Assembly: GCF_004358165.1 (NCBI RefSeq)
Contig: NZ_SMTG01000004.1
Span: 557,893 to 621,892, forward strand
Length of the DNA: 64,000 nucleotides
Origin: Luteimonas terrae
GTDB taxonomy: Bacteria > Pseudomonadota > Gammaproteobacteria > Xanthomonadales > Xanthomonadaceae
Direction: 5' to 3'
Under the pieces are notes generated by a model. It saw only the letters and a program-made list of their open reading frames with translations, ran no database searches and was not told the origin of the DNA. A program made the translations under genes and the position numbers. Numbering within the stretch: the first letter of the stretch is position 1; each line of letters starts with the position of its first letter. Of the stretch, positions 8,730 to 17,540 are shown piece by piece.

Positions 8730-10628
8730 TCAACCGCCCAGCAGCACCCGATTCATGCGCTGCACGAACGCTGCCGGGTCCTGCAGGGGGGCGCCGGCGG
8801 CGATTTCGGCCTGTTCCAGCAGCAACGTGGCGAGGTCGATCGACTTCGCGTCGTCCGCTTCGTTTTCGATCCGCTGCAGCAGGGCGTGCTGCGGGTTGAT
8901 CTCCAGCGTCGGCTTGCTCTCGGGCACGTCCTGGCCGGCTTCGCGCAGCAGGCGCGCGAGGTGTGGGGCCATTTCGTAGTCGGCGAGTGCGAGACACGAG
9001 GGTGAATCGGTCAGGCGCGCCGACACGCGCACGTCGCCCACGCGATCGCCCAGCAGGCCCTTGAGCTTCTTGACCAGCGGCGCGGCGGCGGTCGCGGCTT
9101 CGGCCTGCTTGGCCTTGTCCGCCTCGTCGAGCGGCAGCTCGCCCTTGGCGACGTTCTTCATCGACTTGCCGGCGTACTCGTGCAGGCTGCCGAGCATCCA
9201 CTCGTCGATGCGGTCGAACATCAGCAGCACTTCGATGTCCTTCGCGCGGAAGGCCTCGAGCTGCGGGCTGCCGGCCGCGGCCTTGTAACCGTCGGCCGTG
9301 ATGTACCAGATGGTGTCCTGGCCGACCGGCATGCGGCCGACGTAATCGTCCAGCGACACGGTCTGTGCGGCGCCGTCGCCCTTCGTCGAGGCGAAGCGCA
9401 GGATCTTCGCGATGCGCTCGCGGTTGGTCGGATCCTCGACGATGCCCTCTTTGAGCGTGTTGCCGAAGGCCTTGTAGAACGCGGCAAACTTGTCGGCGTC
9501 ATCGCGCGCCAGCTTCTCGATCATGTCGAGCACGCGCTTCACGCAGGCGCCCTTGATGCGATCGAGCTGGCGGTTGTGCTGCAGCAGTTCACGGCTGACA
9601 TTGAGCGGCAGGTCGTCGGCATCGACGACGCCGCGCACGAAGCGCAGGTAGTTCGGCAGCAGCTCTTCGGCGGCGTCCATGACGAACACGCGCTTGATGT
9701 AGAGCTTCAGACCCTTGCGCTCGTCGCGCCCGCCCATCATCAGGTCGAACGGCAGCTGCGACGGCAGGTACAGCAGCGTGGTGAAGCTCTGGCTGCCCTC
9801 GACGCGGTTGTGCGTCCACGTGGCCGCGTCGTTGAAATCGTGGCCGAGCGCCTTGTAGAAGTTCTGGTAGTCCTCGTCGCTGATGTCGGACTTGGATTTG
9901 GTCCACAGCGCGGAGGCATCGTTCGCGGTTTCCCATTCCGGCGCGGCGTCGACCGGGGCGTCCTCACCTTCGGCCGGTGCCGGCGCGTCCTTGGGCATGC
10001 GGATCGGAAACGCGACGTGGTCGGAATACTTGCGCACCAGCGAGCGCAGCTTCCAGCCGTCGAGGAATTCGTCTTCGTCCGCCTTCAGATGCAGGATCAC
10101 CGTGGTGCCGCGCTCGAGCAGCGTGACGTCTTCGAGCGAGTACTCGCCGCGGCCGTCGCTTTCCCACTTGGTGCCGGCTTCGGGCGCGGCGCCCGCGTGG
10201 CGGGTCAGCACGGTCACGCGGTCGGCGACGACGAAGGCCGAATAGAAGCCCACGCCGAACTGGCCGATCAGGCGCGCATCGGCCTTCTGCTCGCCGCTCA
10301 TCGCTTCGAGGAAGCGGCGCGTGCCGGAACTGGCAATGGTGCCGATGTTGGCGACCACGTCTTCGCGGGTCATGCCGATGCCGGTGTCGCGGATCGTCAC
10401 CGTGCGCGCCGCCTTGTCCCAGCTCACGTCGATGTGCAGCTCGCCCGCGCCGGACAGCAGGTCCGGGTTGGCGATCGACTCGAAGCGCAGCTTGTCGCAG
10501 GCGTCGGAGGCGTTGGAGATCAGCTCGCGCAGGAAGATCTCCTTGTGCGAGTACAGGGAGTGCGTGACCAGGTGCAGCACCTGGGCGACTTCGGCTTCGA
10601 ACTTGCGGGTCTCGGCGGTAGCGGTCAT
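8730..10628 (-). CDS. htpG: Molecular chaperone HtpG (Hsp90)
   Basis: 632 residues, the normal length for bacterial Hsp90. It starts MTATAETRKFEAEVAQVLHL and continues with the GHKL ATPase signature (RELISNASDACDKLR, DTGIGMTREDVVANIGTIA, GQFGVGFYSAF). The middle domain contains RGVVDADDLPLNVSRELLQ, and the C-terminal dimerisation domain ends in VLLGG. It is an ATP-dependent homodimeric cytosolic chaperone. The ATG at 10628 was chosen because the family begins here and 29 extra upstream residues in the open frame are unlike Hsp90. A candidate promoter lies about 40-65 bases upstream. Confidence 0.98.
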   Translation of the reverse strand: MTATAETRKFEAEVAQVLHLVTHSLYSHKEIFLRELISNASDACDKLRFESIANPDLLSGAGELHIDVSWDKAARTVTIRDTGIGMTREDVVANIGTIASSGTRRFLEAMSGEQKADARLIGQFGVGFYSAFVVADRVTVLTRHAGAAPEAGTKWESDGRGEYSLEDVTLLERGTTVILHLKADEDEFLDGWKLRSLVRKYSDHVAFPIRMPKDAPAPAEGEDAPVDAAPEWETANDASALWTKSKSDISDEDYQNFYKALGHDFNDAATWTHNRVEGSQSFTTLLYLPSQLPFDLMMGGRDERKGLKLYIKRVFVMDAAEELLPNYLRFVRGVVDADDLPLNVSRELLQHNRQLDRIKGACVKRVLDMIEKLARDDADKFAAFYKAFGNTLKEGIVEDPTNRERIAKILRFASTKGDGAAQTVSLDDYVGRMPVGQDTIWYITADGYKAAAGSPQLEAFRAKDIEVLLMFDRIDEWMLGSLHEYAGKSMKNVAKGELPLDEADKAKQAEAATAAAPLVKKLKGLLGDRVGDVRVSARLTDSPSCLALADYEMAPHLARLLREAGQDVPESKPTLEINPQHALLQRIENEADDAKSIDLATLLLEQAEIAAGAPLQDPAAFVQRMNRVLLGG

Positions 10629-10954
10629 GACGGTCCGTGTGTGGCGTGATGCGGTAGGCCGCCGATATAGGTTCCCCAGGCCCCGAATCCAAGCGGCAGG
10701 ACGCGGGTCGCGCAATCACGCTGCTGAATGCCGATGTGCAGCGATCGCGCTGCGAACGTGACGGTATGCGTCGTGCATACGCCTCGTCGTGAACCTTCGT
10801 TGAATCCGGCCGAAGATGCATGCACTGAATTGCGGAACCTCACGGCGGCGACACATTAACCGGATTTTCACTATCGCCGCCGGACGTCCGACAACGGATG
10901 TGGAACGGATCCGACACGCAAGACCGCCACCCACCCCTTGTCGAGGATCCACCT
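10629..10954. promoter_or_regulatory. Divergent intergenic region htpG / TonB-dependent receptor
   Basis: A 326-bp region between two divergent genes with no convincing gene. On the minus strand, TTGGAT (10687-10692) and CTATAT (10665-10670) are 16 bases apart and 37 bases upstream of the htpG start. The same sequence read as CTTGGAT...CCTATAT loosely fits a heat-shock sigma-32 promoter. On the plus strand, the receptor start at 10955 has GAGGAT 6 bases upstream. No Fur-box-like palindrome was recognised. Confidence 0.35.
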
Positions 10955-13741
10955 ATGTCATCTGTCCGTCCGTCCGCGCGGCTGCGTCGCCGCGTGCTGG
11001 CCCTGTCGATCCCGCTCGCCCTGGCCGCGTCCGCGGTGCCGCTGCAGGCCAGCGCCCAGCAGGCCGACACCACCACGCTCGACCGCATCACGGTCACCGG
11101 CTCCAACATCCCGCGCACCGATACCGAGACCGCATCGCCGGTGCAGGTGATCTCCCGCGAGCAGATCGACCGCACCGGCAAGACCACGGTCGGCGAGTAC
11201 CTGCAGAGCCTGTCGGTGGATGGCGCCGGCTCGGTGCCCAAGAGCTTCGGTAACGGCTTCGCCGGCGGCGGTTCGGCGATCTCGCTGCGTGGCCTCGGCG
11301 CTGGGTCCACGCTGGTGCTGCTCAACGGTCGCCGCATGGCACCGTTCGGCCTGGCCGACGACGGGCAGAAGGTGTTCACCGACCTCAGCACGATTCCGCT
11401 CGACGCCGTCGCGCGCATCGAGGTGCTGAAGGATGGCGCCTCGTCGATCTACGGTTCCGACGCGATTGCCGGCGTGGTCAACGTGATCCTGCGCAACGAT
11501 TTCGAAGGCGCCATCGCCACCGTGTCCTACGGCTGGTCCGGCGACGGTGGCGGCGACCAGCCCAAGGCCTCGCTGACCGCCGGCACCGGCAGCATGAGCG
11601 AGGACGGCTACAACGCCTTCTTCAGCATCGAGGCGGCCAAGACCGATGCGATCCGCGTGCGCGACCGCCGCGGCCGCGACTGGATCGGCACCGGCGACAC
11701 GCGCCCGTGGGGCTACGGCATCGGCACCAACCTGCCCGGCCGCATCACCGGCGGCGGCACCGGCGCGGGCGGTGGCCCGAGCGGCGCGATCGAGAATCCG
11801 AACACCGGCCTGTTCGAATCGCTGCCCGGCTGCGCCGCACTGTCGAACGTGACGCCGCAGGACCCGGCCGGTGGCTGCCTGTGGGACGTCGCGCAGTTCC
11901 GCGATCTCTCGCCCGAAGAGGAATACGTCAACTTCTTCTCACGCGCGGCATTCGCCGTCGGCGACACCGGCGAGCTGTACATGGAACTCAGCGGCGCCAA
12001 CAAGAAGACCATCTTCCAGAACACGCCTTCGGGCGTGTCCGGTGCCTGGGGTTATCCGGGTGGCCCGGTCAACGCCAGCGATCCGGGGCCGGGCGCCACC
12101 GTGCTTGGCCCCAACCATCCGGACAATCCGTATCCCGGCACCGCCAACCGGCTGCGCTACACCGCCTTCGACGTCGGCCCGCGTGTGACCTACAACGACA
12201 GCCGCTTCGTGCGCCTGCTGCTCGGCTTCAAGGGCACGGCCGGTGCCTGGGATTACGACGTCGGCTATCTGCACTCGGGCACCGATCTGACCAACGAGCG
12301 CACGGGCTTCCTGCGCTACAGCCGGGTCAAGACCGCGCTGGAGGATCCGAACAGTCCTGTGGGTTACTGGCGTATCGGCGACAACGGCGGCCAGAACTCG
12401 CAGTCGCTGTACGACTACATCTCGCCGCGCATCACCGCCGCCGGCCGCACGCGCCTCGACATCTTCGATGCCAAGGTCACGCGCCCGCTGATGGACCTGT
12501 CGGGCGGCGCTCTCGGCCTCGCACTCGGTGCCGAGTACCGGCGCCAGTCGGTGTCGCTGACGCCGCAGAGCTTCACCGACCAGGGCGACATCATCGGCCT
12601 GGGCTATTCGGCCTATGGCGGAGTGGAGAAGGTCAGCAGCGCCTACGCCGAGTTGCAGGCACCCGTGCTCGACAGCCTGGAACTCACCGGCGCAGTGCGT
12701 GTGGACCATTACGACGGCGGCGACACCGCCACCACGCCGAAGTTCGGTGTGAAGTGGTCGCCGACGGATTGGCTGGCCGTGCGTGGCACCTACGCCGAAG
12801 GCTTCCGCGCGCCGAACCCGGCCGAGGCCGGTACCGGTGGTCTGGCCGCCTTCAGCACTGCGGTCGACCCGGTGCGTTGCGCCGCGCCTGGCAACGAACC
12901 GCAGGACTGCGACGCCGGGCCGATCGCGCTGATCACATCCCCGAATCCCGACCTCAAGCCCGAGGAGTCCAAGAGCACCACCGTCGGCATCGTGCTGTCG
13001 CCGTGGACCGGCGGCTCGCTGGCCGTCGATGCGTTCCGCATCAAGCGCACCGACGAGATCTTCGGCGGCAGCGCGGATGCGGCGATCGCGGCCGGCGGCG
13101 ACAACGTCGTGCGCGGGACCAACGAGATTCCCGGCACGCCGGGGAGCGGTTCGATTCTCGCGGTGCTGGTCGGCTACGAGAACGCCTCGTCGACGACCGT
13201 CGAAGGCTTCGACGTCGACATGGAACAGCGCGTCGATCTGGGCGGCGCAGGCAGCCTGCGCTTCGATCTGCAGTTCACCCACATCAGCGCCTTCGAGCGC
13301 GAGGACGTCGACGGCACGGTCTACGAGTTCGCCGGCACCCACGGCAACTGCGACGTGACCAACTGCATCGGCACGCCGAAGAACAAGGCGAACTTCGGCG
13401 CGACCTGGGAGATGGACGCGTTCTCGGTCAGCAGCGTGGTGAACTGGCGCGACAGCATCCGCAACGTCACCGAAGCCGGCGACACCGAATGCGCGAACGG
13501 ATTCGCCAACGGCGACGACGCGCCGCGCGGCTGCAAACTGGCCTCGTTCTACACCGTCGACCTGTCGGCACGCTGGATGCCGACCGAGCACTGGGAAGTG
13601 TTCGGCTCGGTCGCCAACCTCACCGACCGCGTCGCCCCACTCGACCCGCTGACCTACGGCGCCATCAACTACAACCCGATGGATTTCAGCGGCGCCATCG
13701 GCCGCTACTTCACGATCGGCGCGAAGTTCAAGTTCGACTGA
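10955..13741 (+). CDS. TonB-dependent outer-membrane receptor
   Basis: 928 residues. Signal peptide at residues 1-35 (RRRVLALSIPLALAASAVPLQASAQ), then a TonB-box-like stretch (LDRITVTGSNIPRTD). The plug domain contains SLRGLGAGSTLVLLNGRRM and IEVLKDGASSIYGSDAIAGVVNVI, and a 22-strand-type beta-barrel ends in YFTIGAKFKFD. GTYAEGFRAPNPAE and NPDLKPEESKSTTVGI are typical of the barrel half. The NIPRTDTETASPVQVISREQI style is that of the large receptors abundant in xanthomonads for carbohydrates, peptides or siderophores; the ligand is not readable. It would be energised by a TonB-ExbB-ExbD system such as the one at 61020-63424. ATG at 10955 has GAGGAT upstream. Confidence 0.95.
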   Translation: MSSVRPSARLRRRVLALSIPLALAASAVPLQASAQQADTTTLDRITVTGSNIPRTDTETASPVQVISREQIDRTGKTTVGEYLQSLSVDGAGSVPKSFGNGFAGGGSAISLRGLGAGSTLVLLNGRRMAPFGLADDGQKVFTDLSTIPLDAVARIEVLKDGASSIYGSDAIAGVVNVILRNDFEGAIATVSYGWSGDGGGDQPKASLTAGTGSMSEDGYNAFFSIEAAKTDAIRVRDRRGRDWIGTGDTRPWGYGIGTNLPGRITGGGTGAGGGPSGAIENPNTGLFESLPGCAALSNVTPQDPAGGCLWDVAQFRDLSPEEEYVNFFSRAAFAVGDTGELYMELSGANKKTIFQNTPSGVSGAWGYPGGPVNASDPGPGATVLGPNHPDNPYPGTANRLRYTAFDVGPRVTYNDSRFVRLLLGFKGTAGAWDYDVGYLHSGTDLTNERTGFLRYSRVKTALEDPNSPVGYWRIGDNGGQNSQSLYDYISPRITAAGRTRLDIFDAKVTRPLMDLSGGALGLALGAEYRRQSVSLTPQSFTDQGDIIGLGYSAYGGVEKVSSAYAELQAPVLDSLELTGAVRVDHYDGGDTATTPKFGVKWSPTDWLAVRGTYAEGFRAPNPAEAGTGGLAAFSTAVDPVRCAAPGNEPQDCDAGPIALITSPNPDLKPEESKSTTVGIVLSPWTGGSLAVDAFRIKRTDEIFGGSADAAIAAGGDNVVRGTNEIPGTPGSGSILAVLVGYENASSTTVEGFDVDMEQRVDLGGAGSLRFDLQFTHISAFEREDVDGTVYEFAGTHGNCDVTNCIGTPKNKANFGATWEMDAFSVSSVVNWRDSIRNVTEAGDTECANGFANGDDAPRGCKLASFYTVDLSARWMPTEHWEVFGSVANLTDRVAPLDPLTYGAINYNPMDFSGAIGRYFTIGAKFKFD

Positions 13742-13775
13742 GGCGCGGGCCGAATCGGCGAACGCGGATCGAATG

Positions 13776-13814
13776 CCCTCCCCCGCCTGCGGGGGAGGGG
13801 TGGGTGGGGGAGAC
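13776..13814 (+). repeat. GC-rich hairpin repeat, copy 3
   Basis: Perfect 11-bp stem CCCTCCCCCGC / GCGGGGGAGGG (13776-13786 and 13789-13799, loop CT), then the tail GTGGGTGGGGGAGA. It lies between the convergent ends of the receptor gene and the DUF1801 gene, where it could act as a terminator for both. Confidence 0.8.
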
Positions 13815-13881
13815 CTTCAGGTCAACGATGCAATGATTCGAGCGACAGACACCATTCGGGCTCGATTGGAGCGTCCTCGAG

Positions 13882-14295
13882 TCACACGAACCCGATCCAC
13901 TGCCGCAGTACCGCGCGCACCGCTTCCTCCCTTGCCTCCACTTCCGCAAGATTGGCGAACATCATCAAGGCGCGATCCGCTGCAGGCCAGCGCAGCAGTC
14001 CTTCCGGATCCTCGATCTGCAAACCGGCTTCCGGCAACGCGTGCGCCTTCGCGCCGAGATGCAGCACCAGCCCGATGCCGGTCTTCGCACGCAACTGCGT
14101 CGTCGCGAAATACTCGCGCGTGCGCCAACTCGGCGCATTCCACTTCACGCCCTCTGCGATCGTCGGATCGACACCCAGCACCAGCGCCCGCAGACGTTGC
14201 ACGGCATCGGCGTGCGGGTGATCGAGACGGTCCATGTACGCATCCACGGCAGCCGAGGTGTCGTCGGGCGTGCTGTGCGGGACGCTCTTCGTCAT
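13882..14295 (-). CDS. DUF1801 domain protein
   Basis: 137 residues. The segments AVDAYMDRLDHPHADAVQRLRALVLGVDPTIAEGVKWNAPSW, LHLGAKAHALPEAG and REEAVRAVLRQWIGFV match the YdhG/YdeI-like DUF1801 fold, whose members are small soluble proteins with no established general function. The start at 14295 (MTKSVPHSTPDD) is preceded by GGAG; the open frame upstream continues for 49 arginine-rich residues that do not belong to the family. It stands alone on the minus strand, about 55 bases downstream of the cytochrome b561 gene, and might be a third member of that transcription unit. Confidence 0.8.
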   Translation of the reverse strand: MTKSVPHSTPDDTSAAVDAYMDRLDHPHADAVQRLRALVLGVDPTIAEGVKWNAPSWRTREYFATTQLRAKTGIGLVLHLGAKAHALPEAGLQIEDPEGLLRWPAADRALMMFANLAEVEAREEAVRAVLRQWIGFV

Positions 14296-14350
14296 GGTCG
14301 GACTCCTGTCGACGGCGCCCCACCCTATCGAAGCGGACGTCGCAGCGAAT

Positions 14351-14941
14351 TCAAGATCCTGCGCTGTTCTCGCGCGCGACCGCGCTTGCGTTCTCCGCGC
14401 GCGGCCCCAGCGGCACGGGCGCCATCGTGCGGAACACGCCATCGCGTCGCACCCAGGCGTGGTACAGCGCCGCGGCCAGATGCAGCAGGACCACCGCGAA
14501 CAGCGCGCGCGCCAGCCACGTGTGCGCCGCGCGCAGCGCGCTGTAGATCGCGGGATCGTGCGGCGCGATCGGCGGCAGGTGCAGATCGCCCCACAGCACG
14601 ACGGGATTGCCGGCTGCCGACACCATCGCCCAGCCGATCAGCGGCATCGCGAACATCAGCACGTACAGCGCGATGTGCGAGGCGTGCGCGGCCGTGCGCT
14701 GCCAACGCGGGAGGTCGCGCGGCAGTTCGGGCGCGCGCCGCAGCAGGCGATGGATCGACCGCACGACCACCAGCACGAGCAGGGCGATGCCGATCGGCCG
14801 GTGCAGCATCAGCAGCGATGGACGCAGCGTCATCGAAGACACCATCGCCACGCCGACGAACAGCATCGCCAGGATCAGCACCGCCATGCTCCAGTGCAGC
14901 ACGCGGGCGAAGGCGTCATGGCGATCGACGGGCATGCTCAT
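14351..14941 (-). CDS. Cytochrome b561 family protein
   Basis: 196 residues with four transmembrane helices (HWSMAVLILAMLFVGVAM; MLHRPIGIALLVLVVV; SHIALYVLMFAMPLIGWAM; AHTWLARALFAVVLLHLAA). Histidines fall in each helix pair as in the CybB/b561 di-haem family (H16, the HR after LLML, the SHI, and LLHLAAALYH). These proteins carry electrons between the quinone pool and periplasmic partners. Its ATG overlaps the stop codon of the upstream catalase-related gene (ATGA at 14938-14941), which implies translational coupling. It probably passes electrons to, or is reduced with, the exported peroxidase encoded just upstream. Confidence 0.92.
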   Translation of the reverse strand: MSMPVDRHDAFARVLHWSMAVLILAMLFVGVAMVSSMTLRPSLLMLHRPIGIALLVLVVVRSIHRLLRRAPELPRDLPRWQRTAAHASHIALYVLMFAMPLIGWAMVSAAGNPVVLWGDLHLPPIAPHDPAIYSALRAAHTWLARALFAVVLLHLAAALYHAWVRRDGVFRTMAPVPLGPRAENASAVARENSAGS

Positions 14942-16020
14942 CGCGCGGTCTCCGGCGGCGGCGTGCCATCCACATCGGCACCCCGCGCGACCTCGCGCTC
15001 GCGGCGGTCGAAGGATTCCGCATAGACTGCGGCGCGCGCGGCGAGGATGGGATCGTCCGACAGCGCCACGCCGGCGGGCACAACGGTGGGATCGAAGTTC
15101 AGATCGCGGCAGGGGCCGGTGGCCTGGTCCTGCGCCTGTGTCAGCACCACGGTACCGACGACGACCTGTTCGCGGTTTTCCGGCCATGGCGTGCTCGGAT
15201 CGCTGGGGTTGTCGCCTTCGGCGGCGACGGTCGCGACCATGTCCCAGCGCAGCGGGCCGCGCGCCAGGCGTTCGCGCAGCTCGTCCTGCAGAGCATTGCC
15301 TTCGGCCGCCTCGCGCTGCGCAGGCGTCATCTCGACGAACGGCGCTTGCGGACGCATCGACCAGCGCACCATCTTTTCCGTGCCGTCATCGCCGACGAAG
15401 CGGTAGGCGTGGATGCCGTTGTATTGCGTATTGGCGAAGCTGTCGGACCACGGCGCGGACTTCGCCCACGCGGCGAAGCGCTGCGCCTCGGGATGCCGCG
15501 TGGCGAAAGCGGCCATGCGCTCGGGGTCGGGCTTGCCAGTGGCCGGGTCGGGTGCCGACGCACGCGTCTGTTCAAGAAAGGTCTCGATCGACGCCGCACC
15601 GAAGAACGGAAAGCTGTTCATCGCCATGCGCCACTCGCTGCCGTCAGCGCCCTGCAGCACCAGCGCCATGCTGCGCACGCGCGCCTGTGCGTCGAGGCCG
15701 TAGGGCGATCCGCCGCCGATCGAGAGCCGACCGAGCACCGGCGTCTGTGTCGCACGAAACACCGCAGCGCGGCTCAGCCGTGCGCCGTCCGCGTTGCCGT
15801 CGAAATGGCCGGCCACGCAGATGCCCTTGGCATGCGCGCGTCGGAAGCCGGGGTACGGCGTGGTCGACGTCGTCTCGATGGCATCGGTCATCACCGTCGG
15901 TGTGAGCCGGTCCGGGCTCAGCCAGCCGGCGGTCCAGGCGAACGCACCGCCCACGGCGGCGACGACGGCCGCGATGGCGATGTAGGCGCCGGTGCGGCGG
16001 CGGGGTGCAGATGGCGGCAT
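14938..16020 (-). CDS. Catalase-related peroxidase, membrane-anchored or exported
   Basis: 360 residues. A single hydrophobic segment at 12-34 (YIAIAAVVAAVGGAFAWTAGWL) sends the rest to the periplasm. The body is a shortened catalase core: RAHAKGICVAGHFDGNADG with the distal His region, RLSIGGGSPYGLDAQARVRSMAL, and YNGIHAYRFVGDDGTEKMVRW. The haem-ligand region FDPTVVPAGVALSDDPILAARAAVYAESFDRR carries the expected Arg-x-x-x-Tyr-type ligand near the end. This SrpA/catalase-family-peroxidase group lacks the C-terminal domain of true catalases and uses peroxides with a donor. The start overlaps nothing upstream, and the end overlaps the cytochrome b561 start by 4 bases. The pair looks like a periplasmic peroxide-removal module. 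Confidence 0.9.
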   Translation of the reverse strand: MPPSAPRRRTGAYIAIAAVVAAVGGAFAWTAGWLSPDRLTPTVMTDAIETTSTTPYPGFRRAHAKGICVAGHFDGNADGARLSRAAVFRATQTPVLGRLSIGGGSPYGLDAQARVRSMALVLQGADGSEWRMAMNSFPFFGAASIETFLEQTRASAPDPATGKPDPERMAAFATRHPEAQRFAAWAKSAPWSDSFANTQYNGIHAYRFVGDDGTEKMVRWSMRPQAPFVEMTPAQREAAEGNALQDELRERLARGPLRWDMVATVAAEGDNPSDPSTPWPENREQVVVGTVVLTQAQDQATGPCRDLNFDPTVVPAGVALSDDPILAARAAVYAESFDRREREVARGADVDGTPPPETAR

Positions 16021-16105
16021 AGGCGCGGCTCGTGGCGGAACGCCGCGAGCGTACGCCGGGGGCGCAACGGGCCGGGTGAAGGTGCGGCGTCGAATCCGGC
16101 CGGCG

Positions 16106-16552
16106 TTACTGCAGCTGGATCTGCGCTGCGTCGGTCACGCGCACATGCGTCTGGTAGTAGTACTTGCCCGAAAGCACACCCTCGGTCACGAAGTCGATAC
16201 GCACCCGGCGCGCGGCCCCCCGCACCAGAATGCGCTGTCGATCGAGCGCGCGCGTCAACGGCGCACCCAGCCGCGCTTCGAGCTGACGCGCCGCCGCCTG
16301 GGACACGGCGACGGTGAGATTGCGCTGGTCGCGATAGTCGGCCTCGGAGTTGAGATACACCACGTGGCCCGTCGCGCCGACCGCCTTGACCTGCATCGCG
16401 AACACGCCGGCAACGCCGCGAGGCGCCGCGTCGGCCGCCAGCTGGATCGCCTGCGGCGGTTGCAGCCAGCGCGCCTGGTCGGCAGGCAAGCGGCTCGTAC
16501 AGGCGGCGGCCATGACCGCGCACAGCAGCACGGTCGTCGTTTTCAGCAGCAT
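16106..16552 (-). CDS. Putative lipoprotein of unknown function
   Basis: 148 residues from the ATG at 16552, chosen because GGAAG lies 5 bases before it; an ATG at 16567 is also in frame. The N-terminal MLLKTTTVLLCAVMAAAC is a lipoprotein signal (C18). The mature protein (QAIQLAADAAPRGVAGVFAMQVKAVGATGHVVYLNSEADYRDQRNLTV and later RILVRGAARRVRIDFVTEGVLSGKYYYQTHVRV) alternates predicted strands and looks like a small periplasmic beta-rich domain. No family was recognised. It precedes the peroxidase gene on the same strand, with 85 bases between, but no functional link is evident. Confidence 0.75.
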   Translation of the reverse strand: MLLKTTTVLLCAVMAAACTSRLPADQARWLQPPQAIQLAADAAPRGVAGVFAMQVKAVGATGHVVYLNSEADYRDQRNLTVAVSQAAARQLEARLGAPLTRALDRQRILVRGAARRVRIDFVTEGVLSGKYYYQTHVRVTDAAQIQLQ

Positions 16553-16638
16553 CGGTCTTCCAAGCATGTGTCGAATCGTCCTGTCAGACGGACGCTATCG
16601 CGTCCCGGCGCGGATGACGCGCGCGTCTGCACCGTGGC

Positions 16639-16956
16639 TCAGGCGTCGCGCGCCGCGGCGCAGCTCTCGTGCAGCTCACCACCGGTGACATCGATGCGCC
16701 AGCTGTCGGGACCGAGCACTTCCACGATCAGGTGACCCGACTGCCCGAGCGTCACGCCCAGCGGCATGCGTGCGAAATCGAGCACCTCGATGTAGCGCTT
16801 GGCGCCGCGGTCGTCACGACGGCTGCCCGACCCTTCCACGATTTGCGTATCCCGCGTCCGCCCGCTCTCGGTGATGATGGTGCGCAGGCACACCTTGGGT
16901 GCATCCGCGCCGCCGGGCGCGGCAATCGAAGACGCGAGCAGAACCAGTGCGTACAT
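16639..16956 (-). CDS. Small exported protein of unknown function
   Basis: 105 residues. A very short signal-like N-terminus (MYALVLLASSIAAPGGA) is followed by KVCLRTIITESGRTRDTQIVEGSG, a conserved-looking VCLRTIITESGSR pattern. The rest ends in a beta-rich piece (HLIVEVLGPDSWRIDVTGGELHESC). Two cysteines could form a disulfide. ATG at 16956 has an excellent AGGAGG 6 bases upstream; a TTG two codons earlier is in frame. This sort of short secreted protein is common in xanthomonads; no function is known to me. Confidence 0.75.
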   Translation of the reverse strand: MYALVLLASSIAAPGGADAPKVCLRTIITESGRTRDTQIVEGSGSRRDDRGAKRYIEVLDFARMPLGVTLGQSGHLIVEVLGPDSWRIDVTGGELHESCAAARDA

Positions 16957-16983
16957 ACACAACCTCCTTGTTCGATCCGGACA

Positions 16984-17012
16984 GCATACGGGCGGATGTC
17001 CCGCCCGTATGC
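16984..17012 (-). terminator. Stem-loop after the 17026-17430 gene
   Basis: Perfect 12-bp stem GCATACGGGCGG / CCGCCCGTATGC with loop ATGTC, starting 14 bases after the stop codon of the upstream gene. No T-run follows on either strand, so it may be a rho-independent-like or RNA-stabilising hairpin rather than a classical terminator. Confidence 0.45.
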
Positions 17013-17025
17013 ACGACGCGGACGA

Positions 17026-17430
17026 TCAGGGCTGGTAGCAGCCGCCCTCGGGATCGACCTCGATCTGGATCAGCTCGCTGCCGCCACCGCCCCAGACATT
17101 GCCGCCGGTGAAGATCAGGCAGCCTTCGCCGCGGAACAGCGCCTGCAGGCGCGTCGCGTCGTTGCCGAAGTAGAACGGGATCCAGCGCTTGCCCGATTCG
17201 TAGGTATGGAAGCGGTCCGGCGCGCGGTCCAGCAGTTCCTGCACGTCCTGCATGCTCATGCCGATCTCGAGCTGCGCGAATTTGCTGCCCTCGGCGGGCG
17301 TGCCGACGATTTCGCCGGTAAAGGTGCCGTCCTTCGACTGGACTTCGCGGGTCTGTCCGTCGTTCGCAGCGGCCGTGCCGCCGACCAGTGTCGCCAGCGC
17401 CAGCGCGGCGCCCATTCCCCAATTGCGCAT
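17026..17430 (-). CDS. Exported protein with BamE/SmpA-like pattern, unknown function
   Basis: 134 residues. Signal peptide MRNWGMGAALALATLVGGTAAA with cleavage near residue 22. The core KFAQLEIGMSMQDVQELLDRAPDRFHTYESGKRWIPFYFGNDATRLQALFRGEGCLIFTGG has the shape of BamE/SmpA-like domains: a GMS-x-x-DVxxLL helix followed by an aromatic-rich strand carrying G-K-R. That similarity is by eye. GGGAT lies 5 bases before the ATG. The neighbours are other small exported proteins on the same strand, each with its own ribosome-binding site. Confidence 0.78.
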   Translation of the reverse strand: MRNWGMGAALALATLVGGTAAANDGQTREVQSKDGTFTGEIVGTPAEGSKFAQLEIGMSMQDVQELLDRAPDRFHTYESGKRWIPFYFGNDATRLQALFRGEGCLIFTGGNVWGGGGSELIQIEVDPEGGCYQP

Positions 17431-17540
17431 TGCAATCCCCTTGCACAGACGTCGCCGGGATGGCGACGGCGGGAGGATGCTAGCAGGCGCACAGCGCGTG
17501 ATGGTGTCCCGCTCTCTCCAGACGGCCGTATAGCGCGGCG

